Source: CAWUEX02 sp038148375
GTDB lineage: Bacteria; Pseudomonadota; Alphaproteobacteria; Rhodospirillales; Rhodospirillaceae
Assembly: GCA_038148375.1 (NCBI GenBank)
Contig: JAYQVH010000011.1
Location: forward strand, 42,529-106,528
Reading direction: 5' to 3'
DNA length: 64,000 nucleotides
This document shows positions 44,413 through 53,287 of the stretch, piece after piece (position 1 is the first letter of the stretch; the number at the start of each line of letters is the position of its first letter). The position numbers and the translations under genes were made by a program. Below the pieces are notes generated by a model that saw only the letters and a program-made list of their open reading frames with translations, did no database searches and was not told the origin of the DNA.

Positions 44413-46149
44413 ATGCTCGACGACAGCAAGAAACCCGTCTTCGATAAGACCAAACTGCCTTCGCGCCATGTGACGGAGGGGCCGGAGCGCGCGCCGCACC
44501 GCTCGTATTATTACGCCATGGGCATGACGGAGGAGGAAATCCACCGTCCGTTCGTCGGCGTCGCCACCTGCTGGAACGAGGCCGCGCCCTGCAACATCGC
44601 TCTCAGCCGTCAGGCTCAGGCCGTGAAGAAGGGCGTCAACGAAGCGGGCGGCAGCCCGCGCGAGTTCGCCACCATCACCGTGACCGACGGCATCGCCATG
44701 GGTCACGCGGGCATGAAATCGTCCCTGGCGTCGCGCGACCTGATCGCGGACTCCGTCGAGTTGACCATGCGCGGTCACTGCTACGATGCTCTCGTCGGTC
44801 TCGCCGGCTGCGACAAATCCCTGCCGGGCATGATGATGGCGATGGTGCGCCTCAACGTCCCGTCGGTGTTCATCTACGGCGGTTCGATCCTGCCCGGCAC
44901 CTACAAAGGCAAGGACGTCACCGTCGTCGATGTGTTCGAAGCGGTCGGCCAGCATTCCGCCGGCAATCTGCCCGACGAAGACCTTTATGAACTAGAATGC
45001 GTTGCCTGCCCGTCCGCCGGATCGTGCGGCGGCCAGTTCACCGCCAACACCATGGCCTGCGTATCCGAAGCCATGGGTCTGGCGCTGCCCGGTTCGGCCG
45101 GCGCGCCCGCGCCGTATGAATCCCGCGATCAGCTGTGCGAGGAATCCGGCCGCGTGGTGATGGATCTCATCGCCAGCGGTCTGCGCCCGCGCGACATCGT
45201 CACGCGCAAGGCTCTGGAAAACGCCGCTGTCGTGGTCGCCGCGTCCGGCGGTTCGACCAACGGCGGTCTGCACCTGCCGGCCATCGCCCACGAAGCCGGC
45301 ATCAGATTCGACCTCGACGACGTCTGCGAGATCTTCAAGAAAACGCCGTACATCGCCGATCTCAAACCGGGCGGGCGCTACGTCGCCAAGGACGTCTACG
45401 ACATCGGCGGTGTGCCGGTGTTGCTGAAAGCGCTGCTCGACGGCGGCTATCTGCACGACGACTGCATCACCGTCACCGGCAAGACGCTGGCGGAAAACCT
45501 CAAGGACGTGAAGTTCCCCGAGGACCAGGACGTCATCATGCCGACCTCCAAGCCGCTCTCGCCGACCGGCGGGGTTGTCGGACTCAAGGGCTCGCTCGCC
45601 CCGCAGGGCTCGATCGTCAAGGTCGCCGGCATGAAGAACCTCAAGTTCCGCGGCCCGGCGCGCTGCTTTGACTGCGAGGAAGACGCCTTCAAGGCGGTCG
45701 ACAAACGCGAATACAAGCAAGGCGAAGTGCTGGTGATCCGCTACGAAGGGCCGCGCGGCGGTCCGGGCATGCGCGAGATGTTGTCGACCACCGCGGCGTT
45801 GTACGGACAGGGCATGGGCGACAAGGTCGCGCTCATCACCGACGGGCGTTTCTCTGGCGCCACGCGCGGCTTCTGCGTTGGTCACGTCGGGCCGGAAGCC
45901 GCCGTCGGCGGACCGATTGCGCTTATTCAGGACGGCGACATGATTGCCATGGACGCCGAGGCCGGCACCATCGAACTGGAAGTGTCCGACGAAGACCTGG
46001 CCAAGCGCCGTTCGAGCTGGGCACCGCGCACGCATGATTTTCAGTCCGGCGCTTTGTGGAAATACGCCCAGCTGGTCGGCGACGCCAAGAACGGCGCGGT
46101 CACTCATCCGGGCGCGGCCAAGGAAACCCACGTCTACGCGGATATTTAA
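44413..46149 (+). CDS. ilvD: Dihydroxy-acid dehydratase
   Basis: Iron-sulfur dehydratase of branched-chain amino-acid biosynthesis (2,3-dihydroxy-isovalerate to 2-oxoisovalerate), 578 aa. IlvD/Edd signatures: GLAGCDKSLPGMMMAMVRLN and ITDGRFSGATRGFCVGHVGP. Cluster cysteines are in CWNEAAPCN, GCDKS and CVACPSAGSCGGQFTANTM. The protein could also act on sugar acids, since IlvD/Edd paralogues are alike, but the length and motifs fit ilvD. An 89-bp gap separates it from the preceding gene; convergent with the glucan synthase gene. Confidence 0.92.
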   Translation: MLDDSKKPVFDKTKLPSRHVTEGPERAPHRSYYYAMGMTEEEIHRPFVGVATCWNEAAPCNIALSRQAQAVKKGVNEAGGSPREFATITVTDGIAMGHAGMKSSLASRDLIADSVELTMRGHCYDALVGLAGCDKSLPGMMMAMVRLNVPSVFIYGGSILPGTYKGKDVTVVDVFEAVGQHSAGNLPDEDLYELECVACPSAGSCGGQFTANTMACVSEAMGLALPGSAGAPAPYESRDQLCEESGRVVMDLIASGLRPRDIVTRKALENAAVVVAASGGSTNGGLHLPAIAHEAGIRFDLDDVCEIFKKTPYIADLKPGGRYVAKDVYDIGGVPVLLKALLDGGYLHDDCITVTGKTLAENLKDVKFPEDQDVIMPTSKPLSPTGGVVGLKGSLAPQGSIVKVAGMKNLKFRGPARCFDCEEDAFKAVDKREYKQGEVLVIRYEGPRGGPGMREMLSTTAALYGQGMGDKVALITDGRFSGATRGFCVGHVGPEAAVGGPIALIQDGDMIAMDAEAGTIELEVSDEDLAKRRSSWAPRTHDFQSGALWKYAQLVGDAKNGAVTHPGAAKETHVYADI

Positions 46150-46178
46150 TTCCTCTCGGAAGTCTAAGTCCGGTACCG

Positions 46179-48782
46179 TTAACCGGCAGACGGAATCAGC
46201 TCGTCCTGCTCGAACGGCGCGGCAAGCTGGTGGTCGGACATCGCGCTGACAATGGCCACGAATATGGCAACGCCGTGGGGGACGACCTGAACGGTGAGGG
46301 CGGCAACCCACACAGTCGCGGCGATATCCCCAGTCTGACTTGTCATCGCGACCGCGGTTCCCGCCATCGTGCCCAATAGGAACAAAAGCGTTTCCATACG
46401 TACGGACGACAAGGCTTCGATCACCGCCGCCGAGCCTTCGCGCTTGGGCGTGCGCAGGAACGGCTGCGACGATGTAAACAGCCCGCTCCATACGGCGCGC
46501 GATACCGTCCACGACAATCCCAACGCCGCAACCGACGCCGAGACGGCGGCCCCGAAACCGCGCTTGGTCTTGGCGGCATGCAGCCACAAGGTCTTCGTCA
46601 CCTTGGTCGCAAACAGCAGCAGCACGATTGCCGACAGGGCCATCATCGGCACGTCAAACTGCTTCGGCGCAATGATCATCAGCGCCGACCAGATTAATCC
46701 GCTGACGAGAAATACGACAGCGGCGGCATCCGCCAGCCAGGGCAGCCACCCGGCCAAGAACTGATAGCGCTGAGCGGCCGTCAACGTGCTGGACGGCGAA
46801 AGCAGCGCGCCTAAGTGACGTTTGAGAATCTGCATGGCGCCGTAGACCCAGCGGTGGCGCTGCGCCTTGTAGGCGGCGAAGGTGTCCGGTATCAAGCCGC
46901 GCCCCATGCTGCTCGGGACGTAAAGGCACCGGTAGCCGGCTTCAAGCAGCCGCAGTCCGAGTTCGGTGTCCTCGGTGATACACCATTCCGCCCAGCCTCC
47001 GACCTGTTCGAGCGCGGACCGGCGGACCGCCGTCATCGTGCCATGTTGGACAATGGCGTTGTACTCGTTGCGCTCGACCATGCCGACGTGAAAGAACGTC
47101 GCGTATTCCTCGTAGGTCATCGTCTTGAACGGGCTTTCGCCGGCGTCGCGGTAATCTTGCGGCGCCTGCACGACGGCAACGTCATTGTCGACGAAGCCGG
47201 GGACGATGGTTTTAAGCCAATGGGGCTCGACGCGGTAATCGCAATCGATCACGGCAATGATTTCGGCCCGCGCATCGGTGACGCCGAGCGCTGCATTGAG
47301 CGCACCGGCTTTGAATCCGCGCACGCCATCCATGTGGAAAAACCTGAACCGCGGCCCGAGCGCGGCGCAGAAGTCTTCGACGGGGCGCCACAACTCGGGG
47401 TCCGTCGTGTTGTTATCCAGGACGATGACCTCGAAGTTCGGGTAATCGAGTGCGGCGAGCTGCTGTACGGTGCGCATCACAACCTGCGCCGGTTCGTTAT
47501 GGGTGGGCACGTGCACGGAAACGAACGGCGCAATGGTACAACTCGCGGGGATCGCGCAGCTGCGCTGACGCCGCCACAGACTAGAAACGAACTCCGCCGT
47601 TTCCGTCAGAATGAAAGCGGCCGCCAAGCCGCCGGTCGGCACGATGATGGCGAGCACGGCGAGAGTCCACGGATCGGCATACTTAAGCGCGGAAGAATCG
47701 AATATGACCAGCCCGGCCAGTACCACCATGCCCAGCATCAGACTAAAGGCGAGGTATCCGGCGAACCTGATTACCGGCAGCGTGGCCAGTAAGAGGGCAC
47801 CGAGCCCGAGGACGATCATCGCCGATATCAGGGCGAACACCGGCCATTGAGCGAAGGAGGTCAGTGTCCCGGTGAGTGTGTACTTTGCGTCGCCGCGTGC
47901 ATCGAACACACCCCAGAAGGCGCCAACCGCGCCTTCAGGACCGATCTTCCACGGCTGATCGAAGGCTTCGATGATGTAATAGTCGTAGCGGTTCTGAGCC
48001 GCGTGATCGAGAAACTGACGGAGAAATGCCGCCGCCATAGCCGGCGAGGGGACGGAGCCGCCCCGCATACGTCCTTCGGACGGCCAACCGGTTTCCGCAA
48101 TGACAAAAGGTTTCGTCGGATACAGGTTCGCGACGCGCTCGCGGCGATCTTCGATGTAGGCCATGGCCTCGTCGAGCGGCACGCCCTCCCAGTAGGGTAA
48201 CAGGTGGACGCCGACGAATTCCGATGGCGTGGCGAGCTCGGGGTTGTCGATCCACACGCTCCAGACGTCCGCTGTGCCGACTTCGATCCGCGCCGGGATC
48301 GAGCGGTTGACCCGGGCAATGTGCGCCGCCAGTTCCGTTGCCGTGAGATCGCCACGCAACACGACCTCGTTGCCGACAAAGACGCGGTCGATCGTACCGG
48401 GATGGGCATTGATGACGTCCAACGCTTTGGCGATTTCGATGTCGTTGAGCTTGGGGTCTGCGCCGAGCCATATGCCGAGCGAAACGGTCATGCCCAGCTT
48501 GCGAGCTTCCGCAGGTATGATGTCAAAGCCGCGGTCGACGGTGTAGGTGCGGACGCGGGAGGTGATTGATTTCAGTAGTTCGAGGTCAGCGCGGATCTGT
48601 TCAGGCGGCACAGTGTCGAGTTCGCTCTCGGAAAAGATATGACTCGGGCTGTAGGACACCCCCCGCATGGTCCCGGACCAATCCGGCGCGGACAGCGGGC
48701 GGTCGCGCACGGCCCAGAAGCCGGCGACCAAAAGGCTGACGACAAGCAGTGCAGACGCAATGCGAATGAAGGAGTTGGCCAT
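46179..48782 (-). CDS. GH17-GT2 fusion, probable beta-glucan synthase
   Basis: Membrane enzyme, 867 aa, with two catalytic modules. After an N-terminal helix comes a periplasmic GH17-like domain (about 40-300) with acid/base Glu139 (VFVGNEVVLRG) and nucleophile Glu230 (FVIAETGWPSEG). Helices at about 310-395 precede a cytoplasmic processive GT2 domain: VHVPTHNEPAQVVMRT, AVIDCDYRV, QAPQDYR, TEDTELGLRLL and QRHRWVYG, all metal and acceptor motifs present. C-terminal helices complete the channel. The set-up suggests synthesis plus periplasmic remodelling of a beta-1,3-type glucan, as in Bradyrhizobium cyclic-glucan loci; the linkage is inferred. Confidence 0.9.
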   Translation of the reverse strand: MANSFIRIASALLVVSLLVAGFWAVRDRPLSAPDWSGTMRGVSYSPSHIFSESELDTVPPEQIRADLELLKSITSRVRTYTVDRGFDIIPAEARKLGMTVSLGIWLGADPKLNDIEIAKALDVINAHPGTIDRVFVGNEVVLRGDLTATELAAHIARVNRSIPARIEVGTADVWSVWIDNPELATPSEFVGVHLLPYWEGVPLDEAMAYIEDRRERVANLYPTKPFVIAETGWPSEGRMRGGSVPSPAMAAAFLRQFLDHAAQNRYDYYIIEAFDQPWKIGPEGAVGAFWGVFDARGDAKYTLTGTLTSFAQWPVFALISAMIVLGLGALLLATLPVIRFAGYLAFSLMLGMVVLAGLVIFDSSALKYADPWTLAVLAIIVPTGGLAAAFILTETAEFVSSLWRRQRSCAIPASCTIAPFVSVHVPTHNEPAQVVMRTVQQLAALDYPNFEVIVLDNNTTDPELWRPVEDFCAALGPRFRFFHMDGVRGFKAGALNAALGVTDARAEIIAVIDCDYRVEPHWLKTIVPGFVDNDVAVVQAPQDYRDAGESPFKTMTYEEYATFFHVGMVERNEYNAIVQHGTMTAVRRSALEQVGGWAEWCITEDTELGLRLLEAGYRCLYVPSSMGRGLIPDTFAAYKAQRHRWVYGAMQILKRHLGALLSPSSTLTAAQRYQFLAGWLPWLADAAAVVFLVSGLIWSALMIIAPKQFDVPMMALSAIVLLLFATKVTKTLWLHAAKTKRGFGAAVSASVAALGLSWTVSRAVWSGLFTSSQPFLRTPKREGSAAVIEALSSVRMETLLFLLGTMAGTAVAMTSQTGDIAATVWVAALTVQVVPHGVAIFVAIVSAMSDHQLAAPFEQDELIPSAG

Positions 48783-49063
48783 TCCAATCGGGCGCCGGTG
48801 TCGAATCCGGACGGCACGCCCCAGGCCGCACCATGCCGCGGCGCATCTCTAGAATGACGAAGGCGGCCGCATGGCTGGCCGTCCGGCGTTCCGCATCGTC
48901 GCGAAAGCGGCGGGCTTATATCAGATTTCGAAGGCGCCAAATAGCGGATTCAGGGGCCAGATCAGGTGTTGGCGGAAATAGTCCCGGACAAAGGGGGGCG
49001 CCCCAGTTAGTAGCGGGTCAAAAACACGTTTGCATTGAAGCCGCTAGGGTATACTCTTTAGGT

Positions 49064-49555
49064 ATGGCTTCAACGGGTCTGCCGACAGAGCTTTCCAAGA
49101 ACGGGCAAGGATATGTCGATCACTGGCAATCTTTGCGCGAGGGCGGTGAATTGCCGACGCCACAGGCGTTTCTTGACCGGGCGGATCCCGCCTTCCAGCC
49201 CTTGATCTCCTTGAACGACGTTGATCCTGCAAGCGGCGCCAACAAAGTCGTTCTGTTCGGTACCGCCCTGGTGGATTTGTGGCAAGTCGATCTTACCGGC
49301 AAGGACGTGCATGATTTCCTCACCGATGATCAGGCGGACCGTCTGACCACGGATCTGATCCATTGCGCACTTACGCCCTGCGGTATCTGGGAACTGTCAA
49401 CACTCAGGACCACAAGCGGCCGCAAGATTTGCTGGGAGATGGTGACGCTGCCGCTCAAGGCAAACGGCAAAGGCGTGCACCGCATCGCCCGTTATCACAA
49501 CATTCTGGATCAACCCAGAGACGGGGAGCAGATCCGCGATATCCTGCACTTTTAG
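49064..49555 (+). CDS. PAS_5 family protein, probably truncated by an in-frame TAG
   Basis: Alphaproteobacterial PAS_5-type sensor-like protein, 163 aa as read. The core is FQPLISLNDVDPASGANKVV, LFGTALVDLWQVDLTGKDVH and RIARYHNILDQPRDG. ATG 49064 begins the family region; the frame extends upstream to 48833 without homology-like sequence. The TAG stop (49553-49555) is followed in frame by 21 protein-like codons (RKEWFDFGHGVPDTAPQMR) to a second TAG at 49619-49621, so the gene may have lost its C-terminus by a point mutation. A TATACT box lies at 49050-49055. Function unknown. Confidence 0.8.
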   Translation: MASTGLPTELSKNGQGYVDHWQSLREGGELPTPQAFLDRADPAFQPLISLNDVDPASGANKVVLFGTALVDLWQVDLTGKDVHDFLTDDQADRLTTDLIHCALTPCGIWELSTLRTTSGRKICWEMVTLPLKANGKGVHRIARYHNILDQPRDGEQIRDILHF

Positions 49556-49707
49556 CGCAAGGAATGGTTCGACTTCGGCCATGGCGTGCCCGATACGGCA
49601 CCGCAGATGCGGGCGTCGTAGGCCCCGCGTCTTAAACGGGGATAGCATTCGGCATTGGGCGGCTATCCTGATTCCGGGTACAGTCGTGGCGTCTTAGTCT
49701 CCGTCAA

Positions 49708-50778
49708 TTGGTGGCGTCATTGAACACGCGCGTCCGGCCGGCGTTTATCCCTGAACTTCATGCGTTTCGCGGCTTCGCCATCATCAACATTGCTGCAATT
49801 CACTGCTGGGTCGAAGCGATCCATTTCCTTGGCCGCGGACCCGCGTGGCCGGGCGACAGATACCTCGCTGCCGTCAACGAAGCGCTGTTCCACGGCTCTA
49901 CACTCTACTTCGCGTTGATTTCCGGTCTGTTGTATTCGGCGGTGTTGCGGGACCACGCCTGGCCGACTTTTTTTCGGCGCAAGCTGACGAATGTCGTCGT
50001 CCCCTATGTGATTTTCACAACGGCCTTGACGGCCATGAACTGGCCGCCGCCGGACGGGTCTGGCGGAGACCTATCCGGCTTTGCGGTCCGTGTTGTGGCC
50101 CACTTGCTCAACGGCAGCGCGATGTATCACTTGTGGTACATCCCGGTGCTCGTTCTGCTGTATCTCAGCACGCCTCTCATCGCAGTGATTCTGGAACACG
50201 CGAAGGCGAAATGGCTGATCTATCCGTTGATGCTCGTTCCACTCGTATCGCCGCGCGTGTGGCCACAGTTCAGCTGGATCACCTACCTGTATTTCCTAGG
50301 GGCGTATTGCGTGGGGATTTATCTGGGGCGCAGCTATGCCGCCAAAATGGAACTGGTAGTCAAATGGAAGACGCCGATATTGGCCACCGCAATCGTCATG
50401 ACGGCGTTGCTGGTCTACGCCTACATTATAGGATGGTCGACAATCGCCGGTCTGCCGTTCCGGGAGTCGCTGTTCTACCTCCAGAAAATCAGCATTGCCG
50501 TTCTGATCCTCGTCTTGCTCCGGGCTCAGGGCAAAGGCTCGCCGCGCGTGCTCGATCCGCTCGCGACCTATGCCTTTACGATCTACTTCCTCCATGCGCT
50601 TTTGATCTACTGGTTCCGTGTCGGCCTCAACGGGCTCGATCTGCCGTCGCCGGGATTGGCCGGGACGGTGTTGTGGGGTGGCGCCTTTCTCGTTGCGTCA
50701 GTCGCGCTCAGCGTGATCTTCGCCGTAATCGTCAGGCGCGTGCTGGGGAAATGGTCGCGGCCGCTGATCGGCACATGA
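49708..50778 (+). CDS. Acyltransferase family 3 membrane protein
   Basis: Integral-membrane O-acyltransferase (Acyl_transf_3), 356 aa with about ten hydrophobic segments. Catalytic-type opening is FIPELHAFRGFAIINIAAIH, containing the conserved His near the first helix, and helix 5 has MYHLWYIPVLVLLYLSTPLI. Starts available are TTG 49708 and GTG 49711. Family members O-acetylate or otherwise acylate surface glycans, and the neighbouring glucan synthase makes a polysaccharide target plausible. The divergent glucan synthase is about 0.9 kb upstream; the flavoprotein follows 64 bp downstream. Confidence 0.9.
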   Translation: MVASLNTRVRPAFIPELHAFRGFAIINIAAIHCWVEAIHFLGRGPAWPGDRYLAAVNEALFHGSTLYFALISGLLYSAVLRDHAWPTFFRRKLTNVVVPYVIFTTALTAMNWPPPDGSGGDLSGFAVRVVAHLLNGSAMYHLWYIPVLVLLYLSTPLIAVILEHAKAKWLIYPLMLVPLVSPRVWPQFSWITYLYFLGAYCVGIYLGRSYAAKMELVVKWKTPILATAIVMTALLVYAYIIGWSTIAGLPFRESLFYLQKISIAVLILVLLRAQGKGSPRVLDPLATYAFTIYFLHALLIYWFRVGLNGLDLPSPGLAGTVLWGGAFLVASVALSVIFAVIVRRVLGKWSRPLIGT

Positions 50779-50842
50779 CGGTGGTCTCGATTAGGGAAAC
50801 AGACCTGTTTTGAGAACCCCCGGGATACCGTAGAAAGCACCC

Positions 50843-52021
50843 GTGGCTTACGATGTGATCATCCTCGGCGCGGGCGGCGCAGGTCTGATGGCGGCGGCGA
50901 CAGCCGGGCAGGCGGGCGCGCGCGTGCTGGTCATCGATCACGCTGAGGCGCCCGGAAAGAAAATCCTCATCTCCGGTGGCGGGCGCTGCAACTTCACCAA
51001 CACAGGCATCGCACCGGAGTGCTTCCTGTCCGAAAACCTGCATTTCGCCAAGTCCGCGCTGAGCCGGTACACCCAGTGGGATTTTATCGCCCTGGTCGAG
51101 CGTCACGGCATCGCCTATCACGAAAAGACCCTCGGGCAGCTGTTCTGCGACGGCTCCGCCCGCCAGATCCTCGATATGCTGCTGGAGGAATGCCGCGCCG
51201 GGAATGTCGATATCAAACTCTCGACCGCCATCGGCGGCATCAGCCATGCGGACGGGCAGTTTCATGTTGCCCTTGGGTCCGGCGCAGCAATCGCGCCGCA
51301 GCTGGTCCTCGCCACCGGCGGGCCGTCGATCCCCAAGATGGGGGCGACAGGTTTCGCCTATGCCGTCGCCAAACAATTCGGCATCGAGGTCATCACGCCG
51401 CGCCCCGCGCTGGTGCCGTTCACGCTCGGTCCGGCGGATAAAGTGTTCCGCGATATCTCCGGTGTGTCCTGTCCGGCGGTGGCGACGGTCGGCGATGTCT
51501 CCTTTACCGAGGCCGTGCTGTTCACCCACAAAGGGCTGTCCGGTCCGGCAATCCTCCAAGTCTCGTCCTACTGGCAGCCGGGCGAGACTGTTTCGCTCCG
51601 TGTTGTCGATGACGCCGCCGCCAAACTGCGAGACGCCAAACGGCGCAAGCCACGCGCGCATCTCAAAGCCGTTCTTGAAGAGATGCTGCCCAACCGTCTG
51701 GCTGAGGTATTGGCGGACCGCATCGCCATCCCGACCGAACTCGGCAACGTGCCGGACGCAGGACTCGATGGCGCCGCTGAGACCCTTTCACGCCTCACGT
51801 TCATCCCAACCGGCACGGAAGGGTTCGCCAAGGCCGAGGTGACGGCAGGGGGCATCAGCGCTGCCGCGCTGTCGTCCAAGACCATGGAGGTGCGCACTGT
51901 GCCGGGACTCTACGCCATCGGCGAGGCTGTCGACGTCACCGGCTGGCTCGGCGGTTATAACTTCCAGTGGGCATGGTCCTCCGCCGTGGCCGCCGGCCAG
52001 GCGATTGCAGCGCGAAGGTAA
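50843..52021 (+). CDS. BaiN/HI0933-family flavoprotein
   Basis: FAD-dependent oxidoreductase of the HI0933/BaiN family, 392 aa, start GTG. FAD-binding GAGGAGLMAAATAGQAGARV at about residues 8-27, the family motif KKILISGGGRCNFTNTG at about 37-53, and the C-terminal FAD contact GLYAIGEAVDVTGWLGGYNF at about 354-373. Members reduce 2-enoyl or related substrates or act on unknown ones; the physiological reaction is not fixed for most. It precedes the alpha/beta hydrolase by 36 bp on the same strand. Confidence 0.93.
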   Translation: MAYDVIILGAGGAGLMAAATAGQAGARVLVIDHAEAPGKKILISGGGRCNFTNTGIAPECFLSENLHFAKSALSRYTQWDFIALVERHGIAYHEKTLGQLFCDGSARQILDMLLEECRAGNVDIKLSTAIGGISHADGQFHVALGSGAAIAPQLVLATGGPSIPKMGATGFAYAVAKQFGIEVITPRPALVPFTLGPADKVFRDISGVSCPAVATVGDVSFTEAVLFTHKGLSGPAILQVSSYWQPGETVSLRVVDDAAAKLRDAKRRKPRAHLKAVLEEMLPNRLAEVLADRIAIPTELGNVPDAGLDGAAETLSRLTFIPTGTEGFAKAEVTAGGISAAALSSKTMEVRTVPGLYAIGEAVDVTGWLGGYNFQWAWSSAVAAGQAIAARR

Positions 52022-52057
52022 TGCGCTAAGGTCGGGCATCTTATCGGAGCGGTATGT

Positions 52058-52900
52058 GTGAGTAAGCTGCAAGGCCGTTACATTTATACGGAGACCGGGC
52101 TGCCGCTCGCGGTGTTTGAGACGGGCGTCCCGACTGGCGTGCCGGTCATGTTCCTGCATGGCTTCGGTTACAGCCACGCCGCCTTTCGTCCGCAATTCGA
52201 GTCCGGCCTCGCTGGCGACTTCAGGCTGCTCGCCATGGATGCGCGGGGCCATGGCTATTCCGGCAAACCCTGGACCGAGAGTGACTACGCCGGCACGGAA
52301 ATTTGGGCGGATGATCTGGAACGCGTGCTCGATGCCTGTGACGTTGAGAACGCCATCCTGGTCGGGTGGTCCTATGGCGCCATGATCTGTATGGACTGGG
52401 TGCGTAAGTACGGCTCGCGCCGCGCCTCGGGGTTCGTCTTCACCGGCAGCCATGGCGGCCTGGTGCCCTACACGGCGGCCGAGCTGAAGGCCAAGGCAAA
52501 AACGAACGAGGACCTGCGCCGTCAGACGCCCGACTTCGAACACGACATCACCAGCGCCGATGCTTTTATAGACCGCATGGTCCACGCACCCCTCTCGGGC
52601 GATATGAAAGAGGCGTTGCTGTTGTCCCGCCAGATGCTGCCGCACTACGCGCTGCAGGTGATGGGCAGCCGCGCGTTCGAGAACAGCGACCTGAAGGAGC
52701 GCATCGGGCGTCCGCTGTTGTTTATCCAGGGCGAGCACGACTTCGCCAACCCGCCGGATGTCATTCGGGCCGTCGCGGCGACTGTGCCGCAGTCCAAGGT
52801 GGAGATTGTTGAAGGCGCCGGGCATCTGCCGTCGGCGGAGCACCCGGAAGCGTTCAACGCGATCCTGCGTTCATTCATAAACGAGATCAGCTCACGATGA
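52058..52900 (+). CDS. Alpha/beta-fold hydrolase
   Basis: Cytoplasmic alpha/beta hydrolase, 280 aa, start GTG. Oxyanion region LHGFGYSHAAF at about 33-43, nucleophile elbow GWSYG with Ser105, acid in the LLFIQGEHDFANPPDV segment, and the catalytic His in EGAGHLPSAEHPEAF. The substrate is not predictable (ester, lactone or C-C bond). The ATGA overlap with the cupin gene downstream suggests the two work together, and the flavoprotein upstream may be in the same transcript. Confidence 0.92.
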   Translation: MSKLQGRYIYTETGLPLAVFETGVPTGVPVMFLHGFGYSHAAFRPQFESGLAGDFRLLAMDARGHGYSGKPWTESDYAGTEIWADDLERVLDACDVENAILVGWSYGAMICMDWVRKYGSRRASGFVFTGSHGGLVPYTAAELKAKAKTNEDLRRQTPDFEHDITSADAFIDRMVHAPLSGDMKEALLLSRQMLPHYALQVMGSRAFENSDLKERIGRPLLFIQGEHDFANPPDVIRAVAATVPQSKVEIVEGAGHLPSAEHPEAFNAILRSFINEISSR

Positions 52901-53253
52901 AGTTCACCACCATCATCGCCGGCGGTGACGGGCTCTCCCGCTTCGTTGAGCGGCCCTTCGACGATCCCGGTGAGAAACCGTCCTCGCTCCTGACCATCAG
53001 CACCGAGGCGGACTGGGAGGTGTCGCAGAGCGCGCCGGGACATTTCTCCGACTACCACACCACCCGCGCGCCCCGGCTGCTGATCGTTCTGCAAGGCGTA
53101 CTGGAAATCGGCGTCAGCGACGACGACGTCCGCCAGTTCCGCGCCGGCGACATTGTTCACGCCTGCGATACCACGGGCAGAGGCCATACCTCCGCCATCG
53201 TCGGCGATGAGCCCTGCCGGGTTCTCAGCGCCGTGTGGGAGCCGCCTGCGTGA
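52897..53253 (+). CDS. Small cupin-domain protein
   Basis: 118 aa single-domain cupin-like protein. The central region (FSDYHTTRAPRLLIVLQGVL, EIGVSDDDVRQFRAGDIVHA, CDTTGRGHTS) has the beta-barrel motif spacing, with His candidates in YHTT, IVHA and GRGHTS. Whether it is an enzyme or a sensor is unknown. It is translationally coupled to the preceding hydrolase (4-bp overlap) and precedes the PepSY protein by 34 bp. Confidence 0.83.
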   Translation: MKFTTIIAGGDGLSRFVERPFDDPGEKPSSLLTISTEADWEVSQSAPGHFSDYHTTRAPRLLIVLQGVLEIGVSDDDVRQFRAGDIVHACDTTGRGHTSAIVGDEPCRVLSAVWEPPA

Positions 53254-53287
53254 GGCGCGGCCGATCGAAACCGGTGAGGGGAGCCCC

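Noticed and set aside
44992..46587. Reverse-strand frame of 531 codons over ilvD and the glucan synthase end
   Set aside because: Spans two convergent real genes and carries no recognisable motif.
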